From Polyangia bacterium (lineage in GTDB: Bacteria > Myxococcota_A > Polyangia > Nannocystales > Nannocystaceae): a DNA stretch of 64,000 nt. This document shows positions 18,873-32,741 of the stretch, piece after piece. The stretch lies in assembly GCA_030430565.1 (NCBI GenBank), contig JAUIKS010000023.1, positions 62,001 through 126,000 on the forward strand, read 5' to 3'. How positions within the stretch are numbered: position 1 is the stretch's first letter; every line of letters begins with the position of its first letter. The notes beneath the pieces were generated by a model that worked only from the letters and a program-made list of their open reading frames with translations, ran no database searches and was not told the DNA's origin. Both the position numbers and the translations under genes were made by a program.

Positions 18873-18884
18873 AGGTATATACCT
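18873..18884. promoter_or_regulatory. 12-bp palindrome AGGTATATACCT next to CsoR operator
   Basis: A perfect palindrome immediately abuts the CsoR-type box. Its TATA core may be part of the csoR -10 region, or it may be a second regulator half-site. It is 19 bp before the csoR start codon. Confidence 0.5.
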
Positions 18885-18903
18885 CGCCGGAGCGTCCCGC
18901 GCC

Positions 18904-19185
18904 ATGATGAATTCCGAGACCAAGAAGAAAGTTGAAGCCCGCCTCAAGCGAGTCGCCGGACAGGTGGCGGGGGTCCAGCGGATGGTCGACGGCGACCGCT
19001 ACTGCGTCGACGTGCTGATGCAGATCTCGGCCGCCCGCGCGGCGCTCGCCAAGGTCAGCAAGATGCTCCTCGAGTCACACATCCGGACCTGCGTCTCCGC
19101 GGCGTTTGAGAGCGAGGACGAGGGCGAGCGCGCGGCGAAGGTCCAGGAGCTCGTCCGCGTGTTCGAGAAGCACTGCAGCTGCTGA
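18904..19185 (+). CDS. csoR: Copper-sensing repressor of the CsoR/DUF156 family
   Basis: 93 residues, all helical, the family's usual length. The Cu(I) ligand set of CsoR is present as Cys34 (DRYCVDVL), His59 and Cys63 (LESHIRTCV), distinct from the RcnR (Ni/Co) and FrmR (formaldehyde) patterns. The C-terminus adds HCSC, a possible extra metal site. When Cu(I) binds, such repressors leave their operator, releasing the efflux genes. A matching operator lies just upstream (18855-18872), which implies autoregulation. copA follows after 10 bp with GAGAGGT as ribosome binding site, so csoR-copA is one operon. Confidence 0.93.
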   Translation: MMNSETKKKVEARLKRVAGQVAGVQRMVDGDRYCVDVLMQISAARAALAKVSKMLLESHIRTCVSAAFESEDEGERAAKVQELVRVFEKHCSC

Positions 19186-19195
19186 GAGGTCCGCG

Positions 19196-21670
<2,475 letters not shown>

Positions 21671-21674
21671 CCGA

Positions 21675-25529
<3,855 letters not shown>

Positions 25530-25553
25530 GGGTGATCCTTCAGACATGTCCGA

Positions 25554-27620
25554 TCAGTGCTGGTGGCCACCGGCGGGCGGCGTCGGGGCGGCGGCGCCCG
25601 CGGTGAGGCGCTCACCCGGCAGCGCGCTCCCGCGGAACTCGCCGCAACGGAGCATCGCGGCGCCGTAGTAGGGGTTTTGCAGCGCCTGGTCGCGCTGGAC
25701 CCAGCGCGCGCCGCGGGAGTCGAAGGCCATGGGGCAGTAGGCGACGCGCAGCGGCTCCTGCGTCGGGTTGCCGAACTCCTCCAGCAGCCCCTCGAGCCGC
25801 ACGCTCACGCGCTCGAACGCGCTGCGGACGTCCGGGATAGTCTCGGCCTTCGCGGCGCGGCGGGCGTGACCGCTGAGCTCCGAGGCCGCCGTCTGCCACG
25901 CCTCCCGGACCGCGCGCGCGCCCGGCGGGTCGAGCTCGTTGACCGTGTCGGCGAGGCGCCCCAGGGACGCGCGCGCGCCCTCGAGGTCATCGGCCGCGAG
26001 GCGATCCTGCGCCTCGAGGTAGGCCGTCACGACCGGCGCGACGCTCTCGAGGAAGGCGGGCGAGACCTTCAGCGCGGGCGCCTCGCCCTGCTCGCGATCG
26101 TCGCCGAGCGTCATCATGCTGCGTCCGCCCGAGAGCTGAAGATCGGCGTCGAGCAGGAACGCGCCCCGGGTCACGACGCGCTCGCCCTCGTTCAGCCCGG
26201 CGAGCACCGGGTACACCGGGCCGGCCTTCGGCCCCAGGCGAACCTCGCGCAGCTCAAAGGTCGGGCGCTCGGCGTCCGGGCGCTCGACGTAGACCACCGA
26301 GCGGCGCCCGGTGAACAGGGGCGCGGTGCTGGCGACGACGAGCTGGCTCTTGGGCGTGTCCGCGCCCGCGTGGATCACCGCCGACGCGAACATCCCCGGC
26401 CGCAGCTGACCGTCGCGGTTTTTAACCTCGACGCGGACCCGCGCGGTGCGGCTCTGCGTGTCGATCACCGGGTCGATGAAGCCGATCGTCCCCGTGAACA
26501 GCTCGTCGGGGATAGCCTCGACGGTGAGCTCGACCTCCTGCCCGAGCTGCAGGTGCGGGAGGTCGGACTCGTAGGCGTCGATCTGCACCCAGACCTCGGA
26601 GAGGTCGGCGACGCTGAACATCGGCGTCCCCGGGGTCACGTACTGCCCCTCCTCGACGTGACGCTCGAGCACCGTGCCGCCGAAGGGCGAGCGGATCTCG
26701 ACGTCCTTGGGCGCCTTGCCCGTGCGCTCGATCTTCTCGATCACCTTGTCCGAGACGCCCAGCAGGCGCAGCCGCGTGCGCGCGGCCTCGAGGGTCGACG
26801 CGCCCAGCGAGGACGCGCCGCGCGAGCTCTTGCCGAGCTTCTTGGCCTGCGCCGCCGCCAGCGCGAGCTCGCGCGTCGCGGTGTAGACCTCGGGGCTGTA
26901 GAGCTTGGCGACGACGCGGTTCTTGGCGATCCGCGTGCCGGTGACGCGCACCATCAGGCGATCGATTCGTCCGCCGGTCCACGGGGTCACGGTCCGCAGG
27001 CGCGACTCGTCGTGCTCGACTCGGCCGAGCAGCCTGAGCTCGGCGCGCGGCTCGGTGCGCGTGACGGGCTCGGTCTTGACGTGCGCGAGCGCCAGGGCGC
27101 GGGGCGAGAGCGAGACGCGCCCGGGGTGGTCAGCGCCGCCCGGGTCGCCCGCCGCCGCGGGGATCAGGTCCATCCCGCAGATCGGGCACGCGCCGGCCTC
27201 CGCCATGCGGATCTGCGGGTGCATCGAGCACGTCCAGATCTGCGCGGGCGCGGCCTCGGCCGCGTGCTCGTGCGCGCCATCGAATGATGATGTCGTCGCG
27301 GGGCCCGCTCCGAAGCGCGACCCCAGCAGCAGGCCGAGGACGAGCATCACGATCAGCCCGGCGGAGCTCCCGGCGAACCGCAGCGCGAGCGCGGCGGTCT
27401 CGCTCGTCGACCGCGGCGCTGCGTCGTCTTGTTCTTCTGTTTGTTCTTGTTCTTCTTCTGCGTCTGCGGGACCCGAGCGCGGCGCGTCCGGACGCTTCAC
27501 GCCGCCCTCGGCGTCGGTGATGGTCCCAGGGACAGCTTCGTCTGTGGGCGGGCGAGCGCTCTTGTCGCGCGCCGCGGGCTCGCGCCCGCCGTCCTCGTTC
27601 TCGGTCGTCGTCTCGCTCAT
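25554..27620 (-). CDS. cusB: RND efflux periplasmic adaptor (CusB family) with HMBD and DUF3347 domains
   Basis: 688 residues. An acidic ~80-residue N-terminus precedes one membrane helix (AGLIVMLVLGLLLGS), then a metal-binding CSMHPQI...CPICGMDLIP domain (~130-160). The adaptor core follows: barrel-sandwich and hairpin parts around VTPWTGGRIDRL, VVAKLYSPEVYTATRELA and IRSPFGGTVLERHVEEGQYV, then FIDPVIDTQSRTARVRVEV and LRPGMFASAVI. The C-terminal ~150 residues end in a DUF3347-like domain (YCPMAF...NPYYGAAMLRCGEF) and a final GGHQH. It links CusA to the outer-membrane channel and hands over copper. The stop is 25 bp before the cusA start, and its ATG overlaps the TolC-like stop by 4 bp, so the three are one operon. 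Confidence 0.92.
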   Translation of the reverse strand: MSETTTENEDGGREPAARDKSARPPTDEAVPGTITDAEGGVKRPDAPRSGPADAEEEQEQTEEQDDAAPRSTSETAALALRFAGSSAGLIVMLVLGLLLGSRFGAGPATTSSFDGAHEHAAEAAPAQIWTCSMHPQIRMAEAGACPICGMDLIPAAAGDPGGADHPGRVSLSPRALALAHVKTEPVTRTEPRAELRLLGRVEHDESRLRTVTPWTGGRIDRLMVRVTGTRIAKNRVVAKLYSPEVYTATRELALAAAQAKKLGKSSRGASSLGASTLEAARTRLRLLGVSDKVIEKIERTGKAPKDVEIRSPFGGTVLERHVEEGQYVTPGTPMFSVADLSEVWVQIDAYESDLPHLQLGQEVELTVEAIPDELFTGTIGFIDPVIDTQSRTARVRVEVKNRDGQLRPGMFASAVIHAGADTPKSQLVVASTAPLFTGRRSVVYVERPDAERPTFELREVRLGPKAGPVYPVLAGLNEGERVVTRGAFLLDADLQLSGGRSMMTLGDDREQGEAPALKVSPAFLESVAPVVTAYLEAQDRLAADDLEGARASLGRLADTVNELDPPGARAVREAWQTAASELSGHARRAAKAETIPDVRSAFERVSVRLEGLLEEFGNPTQEPLRVAYCPMAFDSRGARWVQRDQALQNPYYGAAMLRCGEFRGSALPGERLTAGAAAPTPPAGGHQH

Positions 27621-29014
27621 CGCACTTCCCTCGCTGCCGGGACCGGGCGGCCCACGACCTGCTCGAGCGCCGCCCAGGCGACGGCCGCGTCGACGCGGGC
27701 GCGCAGCGCCGTGAGCCGCAGCTCCAGCAGCTCGCGCTCCGCCAGGAGCACCTCGGCCACGCCCGCGCGGCCGCTCTGGTAGCTGGTCTGGACCGCCTGA
27801 TAGGAGGTCTCCGCCAGCGGGATCATCGTCGCGTCGTAGAGCGCGACGCGGCGGTTGGCGTCGCGCAGCCTCGCCAGCACGCGCTCGAGCGTCTCGACCG
27901 CCTGGTTGCGAACGGCGAGCTCGCGGGCGCGGAACATCCGCGCGCGCGCGCGGGCTTCGTCCTCGCCGGCGCCGTAGGAGCCGAGCGACAGCGGCACCTT
28001 GATCGCGGCCATCCCCATCACCGCGTCTTTGCCCGAGTCGGGCGTCGACGGGTCGAGCGCGGCGCCGGTGATGATCCAGTCGACGCCGAGGCCGACGCTC
28101 GGGGCTCGATCGGCGCGCGACTGCCGGACCCGCTGCTCGCTGGACTCGGACATCAGCGCCATCGCCCGCACCCGCGGGTGCGAGGTCGCGGCGAGCCGCA
28201 GGGTCGCGTCATCCTCTTCGGGCAGGCCGACGCGCGGCGTCGCGGCGTCGATCGGCGTCGCGGTCCCGTCGGGCGCGCCGACGACCCGCACGAGCGCGGC
28301 GGCGGCGGCCCGCTCGTCCTCGTCGAGCGCGGCGATCGTGTCCTCGGCGCGGGTGACTCGGAGGTTGAGCTGCGTGAGCTCAGCGAGGTCGGCCGCGCTG
28401 GTCTCGACGCGCACGCGCACGAATTCAGCGATCGTCCGCAGCAGCTCGAGCTGCTCGCGCTCGACGTCGCGCGTGCGCGCGATCAGCCACAGGCGCCAGT
28501 AGGCGGCGGAGACCTCCGCCGCGATCGCCAGGGCGCGGGCTTCGAACTCGCGCTGGGCGGCGCGCGCCGCCAGGGCCTCGGCCTCGCTCGCGGCGGTGAG
28601 CGTGGTCGGCCACGGGAACCACTGCTGCAGCCCGAGCTTGTGCAGCTGCGGGCCCACGCGGGTCTCGACGCTGCGGATGAAGCCGGCGTACGAGACCACC
28701 GTCTCCGGGAGCCGCCGAACCTTGCGCGGCCGATAGGTCGCGGCGCGCCACGACTCGAAGCTCGCGCGCAGCTCGGGGCTGTGCTCGAAGGCGTAGCGCT
28801 GGTACTGCGGGAGCGAGCCGTCAAAGCGCGCGGGGTGGGCCGCTCGCGGCGCCGCCCCGTCCGCGGCGGCGGGGAGCGGCGCGAGCTGCTGCTCGACGCG
28901 CTCGGCGTCGCGCTGCGTCGCGCGCTCGAGCGATCCGACGCAGCCCGCGCTGACGAGCGCGACGACGATGAGCGGCCACCCACGACGCGTGGGCGTCCAG
29001 ATGCTGGTTGTCAT
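27617..29014 (-). CDS. TolC/CusC-family outer-membrane efflux lipoprotein
   Basis: 465 residues, the usual length of the outer-membrane channel of tripartite pumps. A signal peptide ends in ALVSAGCVG, which could be a lipoprotein signal. The body is helical and Ala/Arg/Glu-rich with two OEP repeats, seen in paired stretches such as LAIAAEVSAAYWRLWLIART and the later AVRNQAVETLERVLARLRDA. The final part (YQSGRAGVAEVLLAERELLELR) is typical of TolC C-termini. It forms the exit duct for CusBA. It is the first gene of the cusB-cusA run, with a 4-bp overlap to cusB. The Cys-rich small protein gene lies 88 bp upstream in the same direction. Confidence 0.92.
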   Translation of the reverse strand: MTTSIWTPTRRGWPLIVVALVSAGCVGSLERATQRDAERVEQQLAPLPAAADGAAPRAAHPARFDGSLPQYQRYAFEHSPELRASFESWRAATYRPRKVRRLPETVVSYAGFIRSVETRVGPQLHKLGLQQWFPWPTTLTAASEAEALAARAAQREFEARALAIAAEVSAAYWRLWLIARTRDVEREQLELLRTIAEFVRVRVETSAADLAELTQLNLRVTRAEDTIAALDEDERAAAAALVRVVGAPDGTATPIDAATPRVGLPEEDDATLRLAATSHPRVRAMALMSESSEQRVRQSRADRAPSVGLGVDWIITGAALDPSTPDSGKDAVMGMAAIKVPLSLGSYGAGEDEARARARMFRARELAVRNQAVETLERVLARLRDANRRVALYDATMIPLAETSYQAVQTSYQSGRAGVAEVLLAERELLELRLTALRARVDAAVAWAALEQVVGRPVPAAREVR

Positions 29015-29102
29015 TGTGGGACCTGTTCCTGATGCCGAAATCCTCCGGGGAGTTCACGCCTCCGCGCGAGCGCGGACGCGATGACGTCTCAACCCCGAGG
29101 CG

Positions 29103-29507
29103 TCACAGCAAGAAGGAGCAGTGTTGCTTGTAAAGCGCCGCAGGGCCCGGTGGACCGCGGGCGCGGGGCCGCGCGAGCAGGGCGCGCAGCCGCGGCGGCA
29201 CGATGGACGCCGCGCGCGGCTTCTCCGGCGCGATCGCGACTGCGGGCGGCGGCTCGAGCTGCTCCACGACGGCGACCGGCGTAGGCGCTTGGGACATGTC
29301 CGAAGCGCAACATGGGACGCGCTTGACCGCGGGCGCCTCGGGCGCCTGGGCGTCGTCGTGTTCGCAGCAGCAGCACGACTCCGCCTGCATCGTCGGGCAC
29401 GCGCGCCCGGTCGCGGCGGGGAGCACAAACGCGATCGTCACGAGCACGCCGAGCAGGCGCGCCCACCACCGGCTCGCCCACGTCGACCTCGTGCCGCCCG
29501 CGCTCAT
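29103..29507 (-). CDS. Small Cys-rich exported protein at the head of the efflux operon
   Basis: 134 residues from ATG 29507; a GTG at 29516 in frame is an alternative. A signal-like helix (WWARLLGVLVTIAFVLPAAT) is followed by a Cys cluster CPTMQAESCCCCEHDDAQ and then PCCASDMSQ, a Pro/Ala/Val linker, and the C-terminus LYKQHCSFLL. Nine Cys in a mature chain of ~100 residues, with neighbouring His, Glu and Met, suggest periplasmic copper or thiol chemistry. Small proteins with a similar short C-terminal HCS-type ending often precede metal RND operons in deltaproteobacteria, as I recall, but I cannot name the family. It is codirectional with the tolC-cusB-cusA genes and divergent from the DUF3347-like lipoprotein. 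Confidence 0.7.
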   Translation of the reverse strand: MSAGGTRSTWASRWWARLLGVLVTIAFVLPAATGRACPTMQAESCCCCEHDDAQAPEAPAVKRVPCCASDMSQAPTPVAVVEQLEPPPAVAIAPEKPRAASIVPPRLRALLARPRARGPPGPAALYKQHCSFLL

Positions 29508-29672
29508 CCCTCCCACCGTAGGCCGCGACGCGCCCGCGCGCGAGCGCGAACTGAGTTTTCGTCAGCGCGATTTCGAGTGAACTGAATCACGAAGCGACCA
29601 GCGCGGACGCGAATTGGCGGCGACTTCGCCGAGCGCTCGGCGCCCCGGCCCGGCCTGGTACGCTGGCTGTCG

Positions 29673-30218
29673 ATGATGCGCGATCTCCAGATGCCTACGC
29701 TCCTCGCGGCCGTACTGCTCGCGTCCTCGGCCTGCTCGAGCGAAGCCACGAAGTCCGAGACCAAGACCGAGACCAAGGCCGCGGCCGAGGCCGAGACTAA
29801 GGCCGAGACCAAGGCCGGCGCGGACGCGATCTCGCCGGCGCTGACGCAGGCGCTCGAGCGCTACGAGGCGCTGCGCTCGAAGCTCGCGGCGGATGACGGC
29901 GCGCTGCAGGAGGACGCGCGCGCGCTCGTTAGCGCGGCGAAGGAGGCGAAGCGCGACGGTCTCGCCGCGGCCGCGGAGACCCTGGCGAAGCTGCCGGCCG
30001 AGGACCTCGAGGCGCTGCGAAAGCAGTTCGGTGAGGTCAGCAAAGAGGTCGTGACGCTCGCGGCCGAGACGCCCGCGCTGCAGCAGGGGCGCCACGTGTT
30101 CACCTGTCCGATGGCCAAGGGCTACCAGAAGTGGGTCCAGCTCGAGGAGACGATGGCGAACCCCTACATGGGCAAGAAGATGCTCCAGTGCGGGTCCGCG
30201 AGCGAGTGGAAGACCTAG
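29673..30218 (+). CDS. DUF3347-like copper-associated lipoprotein
   Basis: 181 residues; ATGs at 29673, 29676 and 29691 are all possible. The lipoprotein signal is LLAAVLLASSAC. A Lys/Glu/Thr/Ala linker with KSETKTETK and EAETKAETK repeats (~23-50) spans the periplasm. The rest is helical, ending in FTCPMAKGYQKWVQ and NPYMGKKMLQCGSASEW. The CPMA...NPYxGxxMLxCG signature is the same as at the CusB C-terminus in this window and is the DUF3347 hallmark. DUF3347 occurs mostly with metal efflux adaptors, so this is probably a periplasmic copper-binding partner of the pump. It is divergent from the efflux operon across a 165-bp promoter region and convergent with the Rieske gene. Confidence 0.8.
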   Translation: MMRDLQMPTLLAAVLLASSACSSEATKSETKTETKAAAEAETKAETKAGADAISPALTQALERYEALRSKLAADDGALQEDARALVSAAKEAKRDGLAAAAETLAKLPAEDLEALRKQFGEVSKEVVTLAAETPALQQGRHVFTCPMAKGYQKWVQLEETMANPYMGKKMLQCGSASEWKT

Positions 30219-30270
30219 GTCCGCGCCCACGCGCGACCGCTTGAGCTTCGGTGGGATGTGAGCGCGTGTC

Positions 30271-31413
30271 TCAGGTCGACGCGCCGCCCAGCCGACGCGC
30301 GAGGCCGGCGTGGAAGTCGCGAAGCGCGGCCTCGAACCGGGCGAAGCGCAGCGTCTGGTTGGCGCCGGTCGTCAGCCCGCGCTGGATCTGCTCGGCGATC
30401 GTGAAGTCCTCGTGCAGCGTCCGCGCCGTGAACGCGTGGTTGGTCTCGAGGAACTCCTGCGCCCGCGCGCTGTAGCCCTCCTCCCCGGGCGGCCTGGCGA
30501 CGGTCGCGAGATCGACGCGCGTCGCGTCGACGGCGAGCGGCTCGAGCACCACCAGCACGTAGTGGCCGTTCTGCACCAGCACCGAGGCGTTGGGCGCCAG
30601 CGTGTAGAGCACGTTGGCGTGCGCGAGCAGGTCCCACTCGGGCTCGGGGACACCGCGCAGCGCGGCCATCGTCGTGCGCGGCAGCACGAGGCGGAAGTGC
30701 TCACCGACGCGCTCGTAGATCGAGCCGGTGTCCGTGAACAGCGGCCCGACCGTGCTCCGATGCGCGATCTTGAAGTGGTACGACTCGAGCCCGCCCTCGA
30801 CGATGAGCTTCCAGTTGGCGCGCCAGATCCGGGACTCGCGGGCGTAGAGCTGCGGACGCGCGGGGCCGAGGCCGGCGACCTCGTCCAGCAGCCCGCGGAG
30901 CTCGGGGTCGAGGGTGAGCCGGCGCGCCGGGTCGGGGCAGACCCAGATGAGGCTGCCGCGCTCCTCACAGGAGAGCGCGACGAGCCCGGCGTCCTCGGCC
31001 TGCAGCGAGGGGAAGCCGTCGGCGTGGCGCGCGTGCACCAGGCTGCCCCTACGGTCATAGGACCACGCGTGGTAGGGGCACACGAAGCGCTTGCACCGGC
31101 CGCGCGCGCGCGGCTCGACGGTCGCGCCGCGGTGTCGGCACACGTTGAGGAAGGCGCGCGCGACGCCGTCGTCACCGCGGACGACGAGGACGGGCGCGCC
31201 CACGACGTCGCGGGTGACGAAGTCGCCGGGCGCGGGCAGCTCGGAGCTGTGCGCGACGAGGTTGAGGCGCGCGCGAAACTCGAGCGCGCGCTCGCGTTCG
31301 AAGCGTCGCTCGTCCAGGTACTCGGAGACGTCGACCGCGGCCTCGTCCCCCAGCGGCGGCGCGTCGCCAGCCATCGCGGCGCGCAGCAGTCGAAGCTGTG
31401 TCGCTCTATTCAT
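30271..31413 (-). CDS. Rieske non-heme iron oxygenase (alpha-subunit type)
   Basis: 380 residues from ATG 31413, with GAGGAGG upstream deciding the start. The Rieske [2Fe-2S] ligands are Cys92-x-His94 and Cys112-x2-His115 (VCRHRG ... FVCPYHAWSY). The mononuclear iron site is His213 and His218 (GGLESYHFKIAHRS) with Asp336 (LHEDF). The spacing is that of ring-hydroxylating dioxygenase alpha subunits and of Rieske oxygenases acting on choline, carnitine or sterols. Electron donors are not encoded nearby. The substrate is unknown. Because a sterol-reductase-family gene and an SDR lie next door, a role in lipid or sterol oxidation is possible. It overlaps the upstream repeat-protein gene by 8 bp, so the two are translated together. 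Confidence 0.9.
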   Translation of the reverse strand: MNRATQLRLLRAAMAGDAPPLGDEAAVDVSEYLDERRFERERALEFRARLNLVAHSSELPAPGDFVTRDVVGAPVLVVRGDDGVARAFLNVCRHRGATVEPRARGRCKRFVCPYHAWSYDRRGSLVHARHADGFPSLQAEDAGLVALSCEERGSLIWVCPDPARRLTLDPELRGLLDEVAGLGPARPQLYARESRIWRANWKLIVEGGLESYHFKIAHRSTVGPLFTDTGSIYERVGEHFRLVLPRTTMAALRGVPEPEWDLLAHANVLYTLAPNASVLVQNGHYVLVVLEPLAVDATRVDLATVARPPGEEGYSARAQEFLETNHAFTARTLHEDFTIAEQIQRGLTTGANQTLRFARFEAALRDFHAGLARRLGGAST

Positions 31414-32611
31414 CAAGATCCTCCTCGAGCTCGAGGACGCGGATCGACGCGCGCGCGTCCTCGGCCACGCCCCGGGCGCGCAGCATCGCCTCCAGCGCGC
31501 GCGCCCCCCAGCGCTCGAGCAGCCCGTCCACGTCGACCTCCTCGAGCGTGAGCTCACCGCGCCCCGTGAGCGCGGCCGCCAGGTCGTCGAGCTCTTGACG
31601 GTCGAGCGTCGAGGGCGGCGGGCCCAGGGCGCCCAGCGCCGCGGAGGCGCCGGACTGATGAAGCCGCTCGACCCAGACAGCCGGCGGCGGCGGCGTGACG
31701 GAGTCGTCCAGGTCCCACACGAGCTCGTAGACGCCGCGCGCCCGCGCGACCTCGAGCAGCTCGGGCGCGAACAAGCCGTCGGCGAGCTCGACCGGGCAGC
31801 CGCCCGTCAGCGCCTCGAGCGTCGCCAGCTGCGCGGCCAGGCTGACGCCCGAGTCGAGGGGATAGTAGGGGGTCGTCAGTCGTATGACCTTGAGGCCAGG
31901 CATAGCCTGGAGCGCCGCGAGGACGCCCGGGAAGCGCGCGGCGAACTCGGGCTCGTCGTACTCGCCGCTCCAGTCGAATCCACCCCCCTGCACGAAGGGC
32001 AGCTCCAGGACCTCGAGCGCGGCGAGGTCGGGCGAGGCGGCGATCCGCCGCGCGAGCGCGGGCTCCAGCGAGTCGACCGTCAAGACCAGCTGCTTGAGGC
32101 TGCGGAGCGCCGGGGCGGGCTTCGCCAGCGCGCGGTACTCCTCCGCGCCGAGCGAGCCGATGAAGCGCACGCGCTCGAGCGAGCGCAGGGACGAGCCGGT
32201 CAACGCGTCGACGCCCGACACGTTGGTGTAGTCCAGCGCGAGCTCGCGCAGGTTCTGTGCGGCGGGGCTCGCGACCAGGGCGGCGAGCGTCTCGCCGTCG
32301 GTCGCGCTCGAGTACGCCTCGGTTGAGCGGAACTGGACGGCCTCGAGACAGCCCGGCTCGAGCCAGCTCAGCAGCTGTGGGAGCGTATCCGAATCACCCG
32401 CGCCCTCGGCCATACGCAGGCGTCGTACGCGTCGCAGCGCCGGGTGGCGAAACAGCGGCGCGAGCTGGTCCGCGTCGGCGAAGCGCAGGTCCGGCGAGTC
32501 AGACGACGTGAGATCGAGCTCGTCGTAGCGCGCGAGCTCGTCCGGCGGCGACTCGCCGCGCAATAGGGCGCCCAGGTGTTCGGCGGGGATGGAGCGCGAC
32601 GCGGTCGACAT
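31406..32611 (-). CDS. Leucine-rich-repeat-like protein, coupled to Rieske oxygenase
   Basis: 401 residues. Irregular LRR-like segments recur about every 25-30 residues (for example LRRVRRLRMAEGAG, NLRELALDYTNVS, SLERVRFIGSLG, SLKQLVLTVDSLE, ALEVLELPFV, GLKVIRLTTPYY), so the protein is likely a repeat solenoid. The C-terminal ~120 residues are acidic and helical, ending in ELEEDLDE. No signal peptide or membrane helix is seen. Myxobacterial genomes hold many such cytosolic repeat proteins of unknown role. The last 8 bp overlap the Rieske start. The start lies opposite the sterol-reductase-family gene across a 130-bp region with an inverted repeat. Confidence 0.8.
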   Translation of the reverse strand: MSTASRSIPAEHLGALLRGESPPDELARYDELDLTSSDSPDLRFADADQLAPLFRHPALRRVRRLRMAEGAGDSDTLPQLLSWLEPGCLEAVQFRSTEAYSSATDGETLAALVASPAAQNLRELALDYTNVSGVDALTGSSLRSLERVRFIGSLGAEEYRALAKPAPALRSLKQLVLTVDSLEPALARRIAASPDLAALEVLELPFVQGGGFDWSGEYDEPEFAARFPGVLAALQAMPGLKVIRLTTPYYPLDSGVSLAAQLATLEALTGGCPVELADGLFAPELLEVARARGVYELVWDLDDSVTPPPPAVWVERLHQSGASAALGALGPPPSTLDRQELDDLAAALTGRGELTLEEVDVDGLLERWGARALEAMLRARGVAEDARASIRVLELEEDLDE

Positions 32612-32642
32612 CAGAAGAACTCTCGCTCGCCGAGCGGATCGT

Positions 32643-32661
32643 GCCTGTCTCGACGACAGGC
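32643..32661. promoter_or_regulatory. Inverted repeat GCCTGTC-N5-GACAGGC in divergent promoter region
   Basis: Perfect 7-bp arms with a 5-bp spacer, flanked on both sides by GATC. It is 32 bp from the repeat-protein start (-) and 81 bp from the sterol-reductase-family start (+), an ideal place for an operator controlling both transcripts. Confidence 0.45.
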
Positions 32662-32741
32662 GATCAGCCGACCGACACAGGCTATCGCGTCTCGCGGCCG
32701 CGCGCGTAGACAGCCGCCCGGACTCTGCGTAGGGTGCCCCC

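Noticed and set aside
29103..30218. CsoR-type box in the efflux/DUF3347 divergent promoter
   Set aside because: I looked for TACCC-N6-GGGTA in 29508-29672 and found none, so CsoR control of the RND operon is not supported by sequence.
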